DNA from: Gemmatimonadaceae bacterium
GTDB taxonomy: Bacteria > Gemmatimonadota > Gemmatimonadetes > Gemmatimonadales > Gemmatimonadaceae
Assembly (NCBI GenBank): GCA_014377535.1
Contig: JACMPK010000025.1
Span: 22,633 to 86,632, forward strand
Reading direction: 5' to 3'
Length of the DNA stretch: 64,000 nucleotides
Below the pieces are notes generated by a model. That model saw nothing but the letters and a program-made list of their open reading frames with translations, had not been told where the DNA came from and did no database searches. Every line of letters begins with the position of its first letter. The stretch's first letter is position 1. A program made the position numbers and the translations under genes. This document shows, piece by piece, positions 45,754 to 54,101 of the stretch.

Positions 45754-47375
45754 GACGCGCGGCGGATGGCGTCGAGGCTGACCTGCGCCTGCCGGTTGCC
45801 CGGATCGAGTTCCAGCACCCGATGCCAGCAGCGTTCCGACTCGGCCACTTCGCCACGCTGATACCGGAGTTCACCGAGTTTCAGGTAGACATCGGGGCCG
45901 AGCGCAGGCTCCAGTCGCACCGCGCGCTGGTACGCCTCGAGCGCGTCGCCGAAGCGCGCGACCCGGTAAGCGAGATCGCCGATCGTTTTCTGAAACGGCG
46001 CGATGTTCGCTGCGTGCAGCATCCCACGTTCGACGGCGGCCGCGGCGGCGACGAGTGCGCCGCGCCCGAGCATCAACGCGGCGTAGTTCGCGTGCAGCAC
46101 GCCGACCGAGGGGTGTGTGCGAATACCCTCCTCGAGGAGCGCCTGCGCCTGATCGGCATCATCGCGCGCAGCGGACACCAGCGATGCGTAATGGAACCAG
46201 ACGGCCGGCGGCGCATCGCCCTCGAAACGTGTACGCGCCAAGGCTAGCAGCTGGTCGGCACGCGCGTAATCGCCCAGCCGGAATGCGTGCAGCGCGCGCG
46301 ACAGCTCGATGTGCGGCGACACGGGTTGTCCCATGCGCGCGGCGCGGTCGAGCATGCGCGCCGACTCCAGCTCGCGACCAATCCCTTCGTACGCCAGCGC
46401 GAGGTGATGCAGCATCGTCGACGTCGCATGATCCAGCGCCGCCAGCGGCTCGAGCCAGCCGACGGCGTCATCCCATGCCCCGCCCTTGAGCGACAGCAGG
46501 CCAAGCTGGTGCCGGGCGATGGGATCGTCGGGTGATGTTTCGACCACGCGGCGAAACTCGCGTGCGGAGTCCTCGATCATGCCCGCCTTGGCCAGCGCGA
46601 GACCGAGCTTGAGTGCCTTCTCGGCGGTGCTCGCACCGTATTCCGTTTCCTCGGCTCGCACCTGCTCCGCGCCGTGCACCGGCACGAGCAGTCCCTGTGC
46701 CGCGAGTTCGTACAGCGCCTTGCCGACCATGAACTCGCCCAGACCCGATCGCTCGATCACGCCGCGGATCGAGCGTCGCCCGTCGAGCAGGTGCGCGACT
46801 TCGGCCAGCTCGCCGGTGAGGGGCGTGGAGACACCGGCGCGCGCCGCATCCATCTCGAAGACGACATCGAAGCTGGGAAAGCGACGTTCCACCAGCGCCC
46901 ACTCGTCCACCCGGCGCGCGCCCTCCATGAGCAGCGACTCCGGATTGATTGCGACTGCGAGGCCGCGGCCATCCGGATGCACGTCAGGCTCGAAGGTCCA
47001 GATACCCTGCGTCCACGTGAAGAGCGAGAACACCGCCTCCTCCACGAGCACACGCAGCTCCTTGTCGACGACTTCGCGTGGCACATGGCCCGCGTCGACG
47101 AGCAGCTCGCCGACACGTCGGTTGGGCTGGCTCACCTGCGTGCGCAACACCTCGTCGAGCTGCTCCTTGGTCACGAAGCCGCGCTTCACCAACGAGTCGC
47201 CGAGGCGGTCACGCCGGTTGACGATCGCACCAAACGCGATCTTCCCGTGCTGGAAGAAGACGGAGCCGAACTTGGTACCGTCCACGATGCTCAGGCAACC
47301 GGTCTTCTGGCCGAGCGCGAGCAGCTGGAGCACGTCGGGAATACTCGCCTCCTTGAGGCTTCCACGGATCGCCAT
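45750..47375 (-). CDS. PATAN (DUF4388)-TPR protein
   Basis: 541 residues. PATAN/DUF4388 domain at about 1-160 (MAIRGSLKEASIPDVLQLL, FFQHGKIAFGAIV, KRGFVTKEQLDEVL); a short winged-helix-like segment (about 180-245, LLDGRRSIRGVIERSGLGEF); then TPR-type repeats to the end. PATAN domains are linked to CheY-type signalling in cyanobacteria and others, so the protein may read CheY phosphate or CheY-bound states. The track's N-terminal extension runs over the upstream AAA gene; the ATG at 47375 overlaps that gene's TGA by one base (TGATG). cheD follows with an ATGA overlap. Confidence 0.88.
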   Translation of the reverse strand: MAIRGSLKEASIPDVLQLLALGQKTGCLSIVDGTKFGSVFFQHGKIAFGAIVNRRDRLGDSLVKRGFVTKEQLDEVLRTQVSQPNRRVGELLVDAGHVPREVVDKELRVLVEEAVFSLFTWTQGIWTFEPDVHPDGRGLAVAINPESLLMEGARRVDEWALVERRFPSFDVVFEMDAARAGVSTPLTGELAEVAHLLDGRRSIRGVIERSGLGEFMVGKALYELAAQGLLVPVHGAEQVRAEETEYGASTAEKALKLGLALAKAGMIEDSAREFRRVVETSPDDPIARHQLGLLSLKGGAWDDAVGWLEPLAALDHATSTMLHHLALAYEGIGRELESARMLDRAARMGQPVSPHIELSRALHAFRLGDYARADQLLALARTRFEGDAPPAVWFHYASLVSAARDDADQAQALLEEGIRTHPSVGVLHANYAALMLGRGALVAAAAAVERGMLHAANIAPFQKTIGDLAYRVARFGDALEAYQRAVRLEPALGPDVYLKLGELRYQRGEVAESERCWHRVLELDPGNRQAQVSLDAIRRAS

Positions 47376-49285
47376 CAGTCGCAGTCCTCCATGAGTCGCG
47401 CGCCAGGATCGGGCCAGCGATGCACAAAGTTTTCGGGGTCGCCCATCTGATGCTTGAGGCCACGACGCGGCGTTGCGGCACCGTCCAGCTCCGCGGTGAC
47501 GAACGCCGATGTCACGGGTGCGCCGGCGAGTGCTGCAGCTGCCTGCAGCCGCCTGACCGCCGCAAGCACCTCCCCGATGGACCGCGCGGGACGCTCCGCG
47601 ATCTGCACGACGACGTTGTCGGTGACCGACGTGTGCGTAGCCGCGAAGCACCGGCCGATCAGTATCGCGCGCTGTGATGCATCGGGGCTGCCAAGCTCCA
47701 CGATCAATCCCTGCGCAAACCGTGTACGCAAGCGATCCTCGAGCGTTGCCAGCTGGTTCGGCGGGATCGACGACGTCAGCACCACCTGGCGTCCGGCGCT
47801 CTGCAGCGCGTTGAACAGGTGGAACAGCTCGTCCTGCGTGCGTTCCTTGCCGGCGACCGCCTCGATGTCGTCGAGCAGCAGTGCACCCGCGTTGCGATAG
47901 CGTGCGCGCCACTTCTCCACCGCCCCTTCCCGCAGCGCGGTGATGAGTTGCTCCGCGAACGCGGCGGCGGTGACGCAGGCGACGGTCTGCACACCGTTGG
48001 CGATCATCGCGTTGCCGATGGCGTGCAGCAGGTGCGTGCGCCCGCTGCCTGCCGGTCCGGTGATGACGAGCGGAACGAACTGCGTGCCGGGTGACTCGAC
48101 GACCGCGCGGGCGGCGCGCAACGCGAGCTGATTTGCGAGCCCTTCATGCAGCGTGTCGAACAGGAGACTCGGCTCCGGACGTGGCGGCGGCTCGATGGAC
48201 GAGACGGCCTGCTGCACCAGCGCGTGCGCCTCCTTGACGCGCTCCGGGTCGCGAAAGATGGCGTTCCCGGACAGCCCGGTGTCAGCGGCCGAGCCTTGCC
48301 GCCCGAGGTCGCGCAGGTATTCCACCGCCGCGCCAAAGGTGGCCAGCAATCCCTCGACATCCGGGGCCTCGCGCAGCTGCAGCGCGCGCTCGAGCACCGC
48401 GACGCTGATACCCTCCGCGCGCCAGCGCGCCGCGGCATCGGCCAGCCGCACCCGCCACTCCTCGACCTGTTCGACTACCGCGGTCGCGACTTCCTGCATG
48501 AACGTGTCGTAGTCGGCGGGACGCCGGCTGCGCGCATCGTCGGCAAAGTGCGACTGTGTCGCGAGCGGCGTTGCGCGTCCACTGACGAGACGTCGCACAT
48601 CGGCGACGCCGATCGCCGCGTCGCTCATGCCCTGATGTGCAAGCAGCCGATTCAGCCCACCCTGCAGCTCGCGGATGTTCGAGAAATCGACGCGCGCAAG
48701 CTCCTCGAGCACGCCATCGCGGAAGCGCAGCACCCGTTCGCCCTGCAGCTTCTGCAAAATCGCCACGCGTGTCTCGTAGTCCGGGATGCCGACATCGACG
48801 ATCAGGCCCCCGGTGAGCCGCGTGAGCAGGCGGTCGGCGACGTCGGCAATCTCGTCCGGCGGACGATCGCTCGTCATCACGATCTGCGTGCCGCGGCCCT
48901 GCAGCACGTTGAACAGCCGGAGCAGCTCGCCCTGAACCTCGGCGCGTCCCGTAAGAAACTGCACATCGTCCAACAGCAGCACGCCGGTGGACTCGTACCG
49001 CTTCTTGAAGGTGTCGAGGCGACCGCCTTGCAGCGCCTGATGAAACTCCTCCATGTAGTCGTCCAGCGCCACGTACTCGACGGCCAGCGACGGCTGCTTG
49101 TCCCGTGCCGAGTGCCCGACTGCGTGCATCAGGTGCGTCTTGCCGAGGCCGGATGCGCCGTACACGAACAGCGGGTTGTACAGGACGCCCGGCGCATCGG
49201 CAACCGCCTTCGCAGCGGCGACAGCGAGGCGATTGGACGAGCCGGTGACGAAGGTATCGAAGCGGAGGCGGTGGTCGAGTTTCAT
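47375..49285 (-). CDS. Protein with two tandem DnaA-type AAA+ modules, no DNA-binding domain IV
   Basis: 636 residues. Module one (about 5-235): FDTFVTGSSNRLAVAAA, Walker A GASGLGKT (43-50), an ISM-like helix (YMEEFHQALQGGRLDTFKKRY), Walker B LLLDDV (103-108), sensor 1 TSDRPP and DRLLTRLTGGL with the arginine finger. A helical linker (about 255-370). Module two (about 372-600): FDTLHEGLANQLALRAAR, Walker A GPAGSGRT (410-417, Lys replaced by Arg416), Walker B LLLDDI (469-474), TSSIPP and DRLRTRFAQGL. These match DnaA domain III closely, but the helix-turn-helix domain IV is absent, so it is not the initiator. Start ATG 49285; coupled to the PATAN/TPR gene. Confidence 0.88.
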   Translation of the reverse strand: MKLDHRLRFDTFVTGSSNRLAVAAAKAVADAPGVLYNPLFVYGASGLGKTHLMHAVGHSARDKQPSLAVEYVALDDYMEEFHQALQGGRLDTFKKRYESTGVLLLDDVQFLTGRAEVQGELLRLFNVLQGRGTQIVMTSDRPPDEIADVADRLLTRLTGGLIVDVGIPDYETRVAILQKLQGERVLRFRDGVLEELARVDFSNIRELQGGLNRLLAHQGMSDAAIGVADVRRLVSGRATPLATQSHFADDARSRRPADYDTFMQEVATAVVEQVEEWRVRLADAAARWRAEGISVAVLERALQLREAPDVEGLLATFGAAVEYLRDLGRQGSAADTGLSGNAIFRDPERVKEAHALVQQAVSSIEPPPRPEPSLLFDTLHEGLANQLALRAARAVVESPGTQFVPLVITGPAGSGRTHLLHAIGNAMIANGVQTVACVTAAAFAEQLITALREGAVEKWRARYRNAGALLLDDIEAVAGKERTQDELFHLFNALQSAGRQVVLTSSIPPNQLATLEDRLRTRFAQGLIVELGSPDASQRAILIGRCFAATHTSVTDNVVVQIAERPARSIGEVLAAVRRLQAAAALAGAPVTSAFVTAELDGAATPRRGLKHQMGDPENFVHRWPDPGARLMEDCD

Positions 49286-49394
49286 GTGTCTGCGGTGTCC
49301 GGCCAACGACGACTGTCCTACCGGATTGGGCACGTGGTGCCGCGTGCACGACGAGGATGGCACGACACCGCGACGGCGACGCGCCGTGTCACGA

Positions 49395-49703
49395 TCAGCC
49401 GAGAGTTTCCGCGAGCCGCCGCATGGTGAGCCGCAACAGACCGAGATTGGCCCACGGTTCCGCCACGGTCACCAGCAGCAGGTCACCCTGCGGCATCGCA
49501 CAGACACGCCCGCGTTCGCCCTCGAGGTGCAGGAAGCCCGGCGTCGTGCCGTCCGCCGCGATGGCATCGGCATCGGTTCCGACGTGCACGTTGCCATCCA
49601 CCACGATGCCGTCGACACGCGACACGATGAGGGCAGCGTTGACGCCTGCGGTGTGCATCAGTTCATCGACCACGCGATTGTACTGCGCCATGAACTCGTT
49701 CAT
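49395..49703 (-). CDS. Roadblock/LC7-domain protein
   Basis: 102 residues, essentially one roadblock/LC7 domain: NEFMAQYNRVVDELMHTAGVNAALIVSRVDGIVVDGNV as the first half, then GDLLLVTVAEPWANLGLLRLTMRRL as the C-terminal strands and helix. Family members dimerise and often control small GTPases; MglB, which stimulates the GTPase MglA in gliding and pilus polarity, is the closest functional analogue. No MglA-type GTPase lies in the window. The ATG shares one base with the stop of the TPR-roadblock gene (TGATG), suggesting the two proteins are made in step and may form a heterodimer. Confidence 0.85.
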   Translation of the reverse strand: MNEFMAQYNRVVDELMHTAGVNAALIVSRVDGIVVDGNVHVGTDADAIAADGTTPGFLHLEGERGRVCAMPQGDLLLVTVAEPWANLGLLRLTMRRLAETLG

Positions 49704-50440
49704 CAGAATCCGTCGGCTGCACTGCGCGCGGTCGCAACGCGGAGCAGCGCGCGAACGCGACCGATCGGCACATGTCGCGACACGCTGAGCACCGTCAGCG
49801 ATCCGGCCGGTGCGGGTGCGAGTGCGAGGGAGTCACCGGCGGTCTCCAGCACGAGGGCGTGCCAGGCACCGAGGTTGAGATGCTTCATGGCGCGGGCCGC
49901 GTCGTCACCGACACCGGCGACTGCAGCGGCCATGGCTTCCAGCACGGCCATGTCGTCGCTCGGCTGCGGGCTGGCAAGCAGCAGGCCGTCCGCATCGGCG
50001 ACGAGTGACCGCACCACTTCCGCGCGAGCCGGCGGCGGCGCAATGGTGGCCGAGAAGCTCGGGACCGCGGCATGATTGGCCGCCGGGTACGACGCGCCGG
50101 TGGACCGAGGCGTCGACGATCTGTCGGGATGCCCAGCAGTACGAAGCGAGGCCGCGGCACCGTTCGATGCGCCGGTGCCCGGCGCCGAAGTGTCGATGCG
50201 CGCGCGCTCCCAGAAGCCCGACGCGGCGTTCAGGTCACCGCGCGCCTCGGCGATGCGCGCCAGCACGCCGAGTGCAGGTCCGTGCGTGGGATGCCGCTCC
50301 AGGCCACGCGCCGCAAGACGCTCGGCGGTCTCGAGATCACCCTGCTGGCGCAGCGTCTCTGCGAGATCCGCGAACGCGAGGCTCTGTGGATCTGTGGCCA
50401 GCTCGTTGCTCCACCGTCGGATATCGTCAGCTGCCGGCAT
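49703..50440 (-). CDS. TPR-roadblock fusion protein
   Basis: 245 residues. The N-terminal part (about 1-80) contains TPR-like helices (DLAETLRQQGDLETAERLAARGLERHPTHGPALGVLARIAEARGDL). A Ser/Pro/Ala-rich linker (about 85-140) follows, then a roadblock/LC7-type domain (about 142-245, VVRSLVADADGLLLAS to VRALLRVATA). The layout suggests that TPRs bind another locus protein while the roadblock half pairs with the free roadblock protein encoded next. Overlaps the upstream PATAN gene by 14 bases and the next gene by one. Call based on fold pattern; low sequence conservation is expected. Confidence 0.78.
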   Translation of the reverse strand: MPAADDIRRWSNELATDPQSLAFADLAETLRQQGDLETAERLAARGLERHPTHGPALGVLARIAEARGDLNAASGFWERARIDTSAPGTGASNGAAASLRTAGHPDRSSTPRSTGASYPAANHAAVPSFSATIAPPPARAEVVRSLVADADGLLLASPQPSDDMAVLEAMAAAVAGVGDDAARAMKHLNLGAWHALVLETAGDSLALAPAPAGSLTVLSVSRHVPIGRVRALLRVATARSAADGF

Positions 50441-51569
50441 GTGCGGAGATCAGTTCCTGGAGTTGCGCCGCAGCATCGCGGGCGGTGCGCACCCGGGCTG
50501 CATCGGGCGCTGTCGGGGCAGCCGCAAGATAGTGCTCCCACGCACTCAATGCGGCCGCGTATTCGCCGCGGCGTGCGGCGACATAACCGAACTGTTCCTG
50601 CGCTTCGGGGAGGAGCGGATCGAGCTGCACGGCGACGCGCACTTCCTCCGCCCAGTCGTCGGTGCGCCCCAGCCCGAGCAGCGCTCGACCGGCCAGCACG
50701 TGCGCTGTCGCGTTGCGAGGCGCATGGCCGATCGCAGTGCGTGCGGCCGCCAGCGCAGCCTCGAACCGCGCGTCCACCAGCGCGAGCCGTGCCAGCGCGG
50801 TGAGCTGTGCAACGCCCGCCGCCGCGTCGCCATCGCCCACCAGCGGGGTGCGCGCATCAGTGGTCAGCGCGCCCAGTGCAGTCCAGCGGGACACCCACCG
50901 CGCCGTCTCGAAGACGCGCATCCCCGCCGCCGATGCGACCTGGCGCACGGTGCGGCAGCCGTCCACGCACGACAGCACGCGCCAGCCGTCGGCAGGAACC
51001 GCGAGTTCGCCCTCGGCCTCGCAGTCGCAGACCACCGGTACGGCACCCAGTGATCCGATGCGAAGCTCGATCGCCGGCCACTCGTCGCGGCGACGTGCCG
51101 CATCGAGAAACAGCTCCTCGCCGGACAGGTGCAGCGTTGTGGTCGGCTCGAGCGCGCTCAGCGCCTCGGTGTCGGTGAATGAGAACGTGCCCTCGGCAAA
51201 CGTCGTGAGCTCGAAACAGAGATCGTCGATGAGGCGGCGCGCCACCGTGTCTCGCGTCCGACTGCTCAGCGCCCCCGTCTCCACCAGACCGTCGACGAGC
51301 GAGCGCGGAGGCACCTGGTTGCTGGCCCAGGTGGCGGCGGCCACCCGCTCGTCCGCATCCACGAGTCCTGCTTGCGAGAGGGCGCTGAGCAGCGGCTCTG
51401 GCTCGTCGTCCCAGCGACCCGCGCTGATGGAGCCGTCCGTGAACCGAAGGATCGCGCCGCGCGCGCCAGCGCCGCCGGAAACGCGTAGCGCACCCGTGCG
51501 CTTGCCGCCCGCCAGCAGCTGGATCACCTCGGCGAGGCCGAGGTCGCGGAGGGCGCCTTCCAGAGCCAT
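50427..51569 (-). CDS. PATAN (DUF4388)-type protein with TPR C-terminus
   Basis: 380 residues. PATAN-like N-terminus (about 1-160; ALRDLGLAEVIQLLAGGKRTGALRV, ILRFTDGSISAGRW, LVETGALSSRTRDTVARRL). A middle segment contains four cysteines (VCDC, then SCVDGC 18 residues later) within a domain of the IDGxRTVxQVA winged-helix type (about 205-250). A TPR region closes the chain (260-375; ALLGLGRTDDWAEEVRVAVQLDPLLPEAQEQFGYVAARRGEY). It is a paralogue of the 541-residue PATAN protein. ATG shares one base with the 837-residue TPR gene stop (TGATG). Likely cytoplasmic. Confidence 0.83.
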   Translation of the reverse strand: MALEGALRDLGLAEVIQLLAGGKRTGALRVSGGAGARGAILRFTDGSISAGRWDDEPEPLLSALSQAGLVDADERVAAATWASNQVPPRSLVDGLVETGALSSRTRDTVARRLIDDLCFELTTFAEGTFSFTDTEALSALEPTTTLHLSGEELFLDAARRRDEWPAIELRIGSLGAVPVVCDCEAEGELAVPADGWRVLSCVDGCRTVRQVASAAGMRVFETARWVSRWTALGALTTDARTPLVGDGDAAAGVAQLTALARLALVDARFEAALAAARTAIGHAPRNATAHVLAGRALLGLGRTDDWAEEVRVAVQLDPLLPEAQEQFGYVAARRGEYAAALSAWEHYLAAAPTAPDAARVRTARDAAAQLQELISAHAGS

Positions 51570-54082
51570 CAGCCGCGCACCATGGTCACGGAACCGAGCG
51601 TCACCGGCGTGCGTGGCACGGCGCCGCCGTCATGCTCGGCGGGCGCGAGCCGCGCGCGCGTGGACCAGCGGTCGTCGATCGCATTGCCCGCTGCCACGCG
51701 CCAGTGCTGCATCGCCTCGACCTCGCGTCCGGCGCGCAGCGCCACGAACCCGTGCAAGGTGCGCACGCCGGCATGATCGGGCGCGACCGCGGAGCCGCGC
51801 GCGATCGCGGACATCGCCTGCTCCTCGCGACCCAGTGCCAGCAACGCTTCGGCGAGTGCCACGAGCAGGTCGGCATCGCGCGGATTCGCACGCAGCGGCC
51901 GTACAAGCGCCTGCATGGCATCGCTGGGCCGGCCCATGTCCACCCGCAGCTCGGCAAGTGCGCGCGCGGCGTCGTGGAAGGTGGGCACGCTTTCCAGCGC
52001 GCGAAGCAGTTCCTGCTCCGCTTCCTGCACGCGGCCATCGTCGCGCAGCAACGCGGCAAGGCCGACACGCACCTGCGCGAGATCGGGATCGCCGGCCAGC
52101 GCTGTGCGCAACGCAGACTCCGCGCTGCGCCCACTGGCGTTGCCCGACACATGCATGATCGAGGCGGTGACCGAGGCCGTGGCGAGCATGCCGACCCGCT
52201 GCGAGCCAAGCGGCGACTGATGATCTGTGCCGATCGCGGGCGAGCTCGCAGCCGTCACGCGCAGGAGCGGAATCACCGGGGTGCGCCGCGCAACGCGATG
52301 GTTCACGCCCGTGTGGGACACCGGCGTGCCGCCACGTCGCAGTGCGACCCATGCACCAAGCGGGGTGCGGTTGCGGTCACCCGACTCCACGGTCGGCGCG
52401 GCCTCGCGCATGGGATGCACCGGGACCCGATCGGTCAGCACGACGCTGTGCTCCGACGTGACCATCGGACGTTGCGCCCCACTGAGCATCATCAGCGCCA
52501 TGGCGTCACCACTGACGGCATCGTTCGCGGCCACTTCCAGCAGCACATCGGGCAGTTCGGGCTCGAGCACCATCAAGAAGCGGAATGGTGCAAACTCGTC
52601 CTCGAACGTCATGGCCCGCTTCATGGCCCGCACGCCGTCCTGATAGCGTCCAAGCTGCGAGAGCGTGAACGCGAGGTGATAGGCCGCATCAGCGCATTCG
52701 GGCGCGAGGGTCACCGCGCGCTCAAAGGCGCTACAGGCCTCATGCAGTCGACGCAGCTCGCTGAATGCCACGCCGACGCCGATCCAGGCACGCATGTTCT
52801 GCGGGTCCGCCTCGGTGACACGGCGGAATCCTTCCAGGCATTCGGCGTGGCGTCCGAGCTGTCGCATGACCCACGCCGCGTTGAGCCTCGCCGCCAGCTC
52901 CACCTGGGGCGTTCCCCGCACGCGTTGAAAAGCGCTGATGGCCTCGACGGGATGGTTTTCCAGCGCCTCGACGACACCGCTCACGAGCAGCATGCTGCCG
53001 TGCGCACCATCGCAGGCGAGTGCCTCTCCCAGCGCCAGGCGTGCCTCGCCAAGGTCCCCGTTCCGCACGAGCGCTGCGGCACGTGCGACGAGCGGCGCGA
53101 TGACGCCGGGCTGTGCGACCGCCGCATCGGCGTACGCGGCGGCGGCTTGCGACCATTCGCCGCGCATCAGTCGCGTCTCGGCGACCGCCGCGTGCACATG
53201 GCAGGCCGGTTCACCGCGCGTCAGCGCCGTGTCGAACTCGGCAAGCGCCTGGTCGAAGTAGCCGGTGTTCCGATATGCAATGCCCAGGTTCAGGTGCGCG
53301 CGCGCCTCGCTGCCGGTGTTCGTGCGCGTGACCGGCTTCAGCGTCCGCGCATCGAGTGTGAGATTCATGTCGACGCGCGCGAGGTTCGGATCCAGCTGCA
53401 GTGCGCGCTGTGCTGCCGCCTGCGCTGCGTCAAGTTCTCCCATGTCACCGAGCACGAACGCGAGCAGATGCTGGGGCCAGGCCGCCGACTCGTCGATCTC
53501 GAGCGCGCGCTCGAGAGCCCGTCGCGCCGCCTCGGTCTTGCCGCGACGATACAGAATCTCGCCAGCCAATGCATGCATCGCCACGTTCTCGGGCTCGAGG
53601 CCGAGTGCACGATCGAGCCATGCGGAGGCGCGATCCGGATAGCCGAGGGCCTGTTCCACGAGCGCCATCTCACGCAGCGCGACGAGATCGTCCGGCGTGC
53701 GATCGAGCAGCTCGCCGAGCACCGTCGCGGCATCGGCTGGCCGACCAAGTCGCGCGTGCCACTTGCCCAGTTCCAGTGCGGTGTCGATGTCGTGCGGCGA
53801 CTGGCGCAGCCGATCGGTGAGCTGCTGCACGCGCTCGACGTCGACCGAAGTGCGTGCCGCCATCTGCTGCAGGTTCTGCGACGCGAGCGACATGCGTGCA
53901 TCGACATCCAGCGCGCGCTCGAAGCAGGCCGCGGCCTCGTGCGAGAGGCCACGCCGGGCCAGCATCACGCCGCAATTGTTCTGCGCGCTGGCGTTGGTGA
54001 CGGGCACGCGCTTCGCGATGGCGCGCAGCCGGTCGGCTTCGCGGATCGACAGCTCGGGCATCGCCTGCTGCATCACCGGCAT
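51569..54082 (-). CDS. Large tetratricopeptide-repeat protein of the chemosensory locus
   Basis: 837 residues from the ATG at 54082 (the track's extra 37 codons run over cheC). Mostly TPR helices: a first block of about 12-14 repeats (residues about 20-540, e.g. ALELGKWHARLGRPADAATVLGELLDRTPDDLVAL). A central non-repeat segment (about 545-660, rich in Pro/Thr/Arg) follows, then a second TPR block (about 665-800). No signal peptide, membrane helix or catalytic motif. It could be the scaffold that holds the Che proteins and PATAN/roadblock partners. It starts 19 bases after the cheC stop and is linked to the next gene by TGATG. Confidence 0.83.
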   Translation of the reverse strand: MPVMQQAMPELSIREADRLRAIAKRVPVTNASAQNNCGVMLARRGLSHEAAACFERALDVDARMSLASQNLQQMAARTSVDVERVQQLTDRLRQSPHDIDTALELGKWHARLGRPADAATVLGELLDRTPDDLVALREMALVEQALGYPDRASAWLDRALGLEPENVAMHALAGEILYRRGKTEAARRALERALEIDESAAWPQHLLAFVLGDMGELDAAQAAAQRALQLDPNLARVDMNLTLDARTLKPVTRTNTGSEARAHLNLGIAYRNTGYFDQALAEFDTALTRGEPACHVHAAVAETRLMRGEWSQAAAAYADAAVAQPGVIAPLVARAAALVRNGDLGEARLALGEALACDGAHGSMLLVSGVVEALENHPVEAISAFQRVRGTPQVELAARLNAAWVMRQLGRHAECLEGFRRVTEADPQNMRAWIGVGVAFSELRRLHEACSAFERAVTLAPECADAAYHLAFTLSQLGRYQDGVRAMKRAMTFEDEFAPFRFLMVLEPELPDVLLEVAANDAVSGDAMALMMLSGAQRPMVTSEHSVVLTDRVPVHPMREAAPTVESGDRNRTPLGAWVALRRGGTPVSHTGVNHRVARRTPVIPLLRVTAASSPAIGTDHQSPLGSQRVGMLATASVTASIMHVSGNASGRSAESALRTALAGDPDLAQVRVGLAALLRDDGRVQEAEQELLRALESVPTFHDAARALAELRVDMGRPSDAMQALVRPLRANPRDADLLVALAEALLALGREEQAMSAIARGSAVAPDHAGVRTLHGFVALRAGREVEAMQHWRVAAGNAIDDRWSTRARLAPAEHDGGAVPRTPVTLGSVTMVRG

Positions 54083-54101
54083 GGACGCTGGACTCCGACG
54101 C

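Noticed and set aside
47375-49285. Calling this gene dnaA
   Set aside because: It has two AAA+ modules and no domain IV for DnaA-box binding, and sits in a che locus, so it is not the replication initiator.
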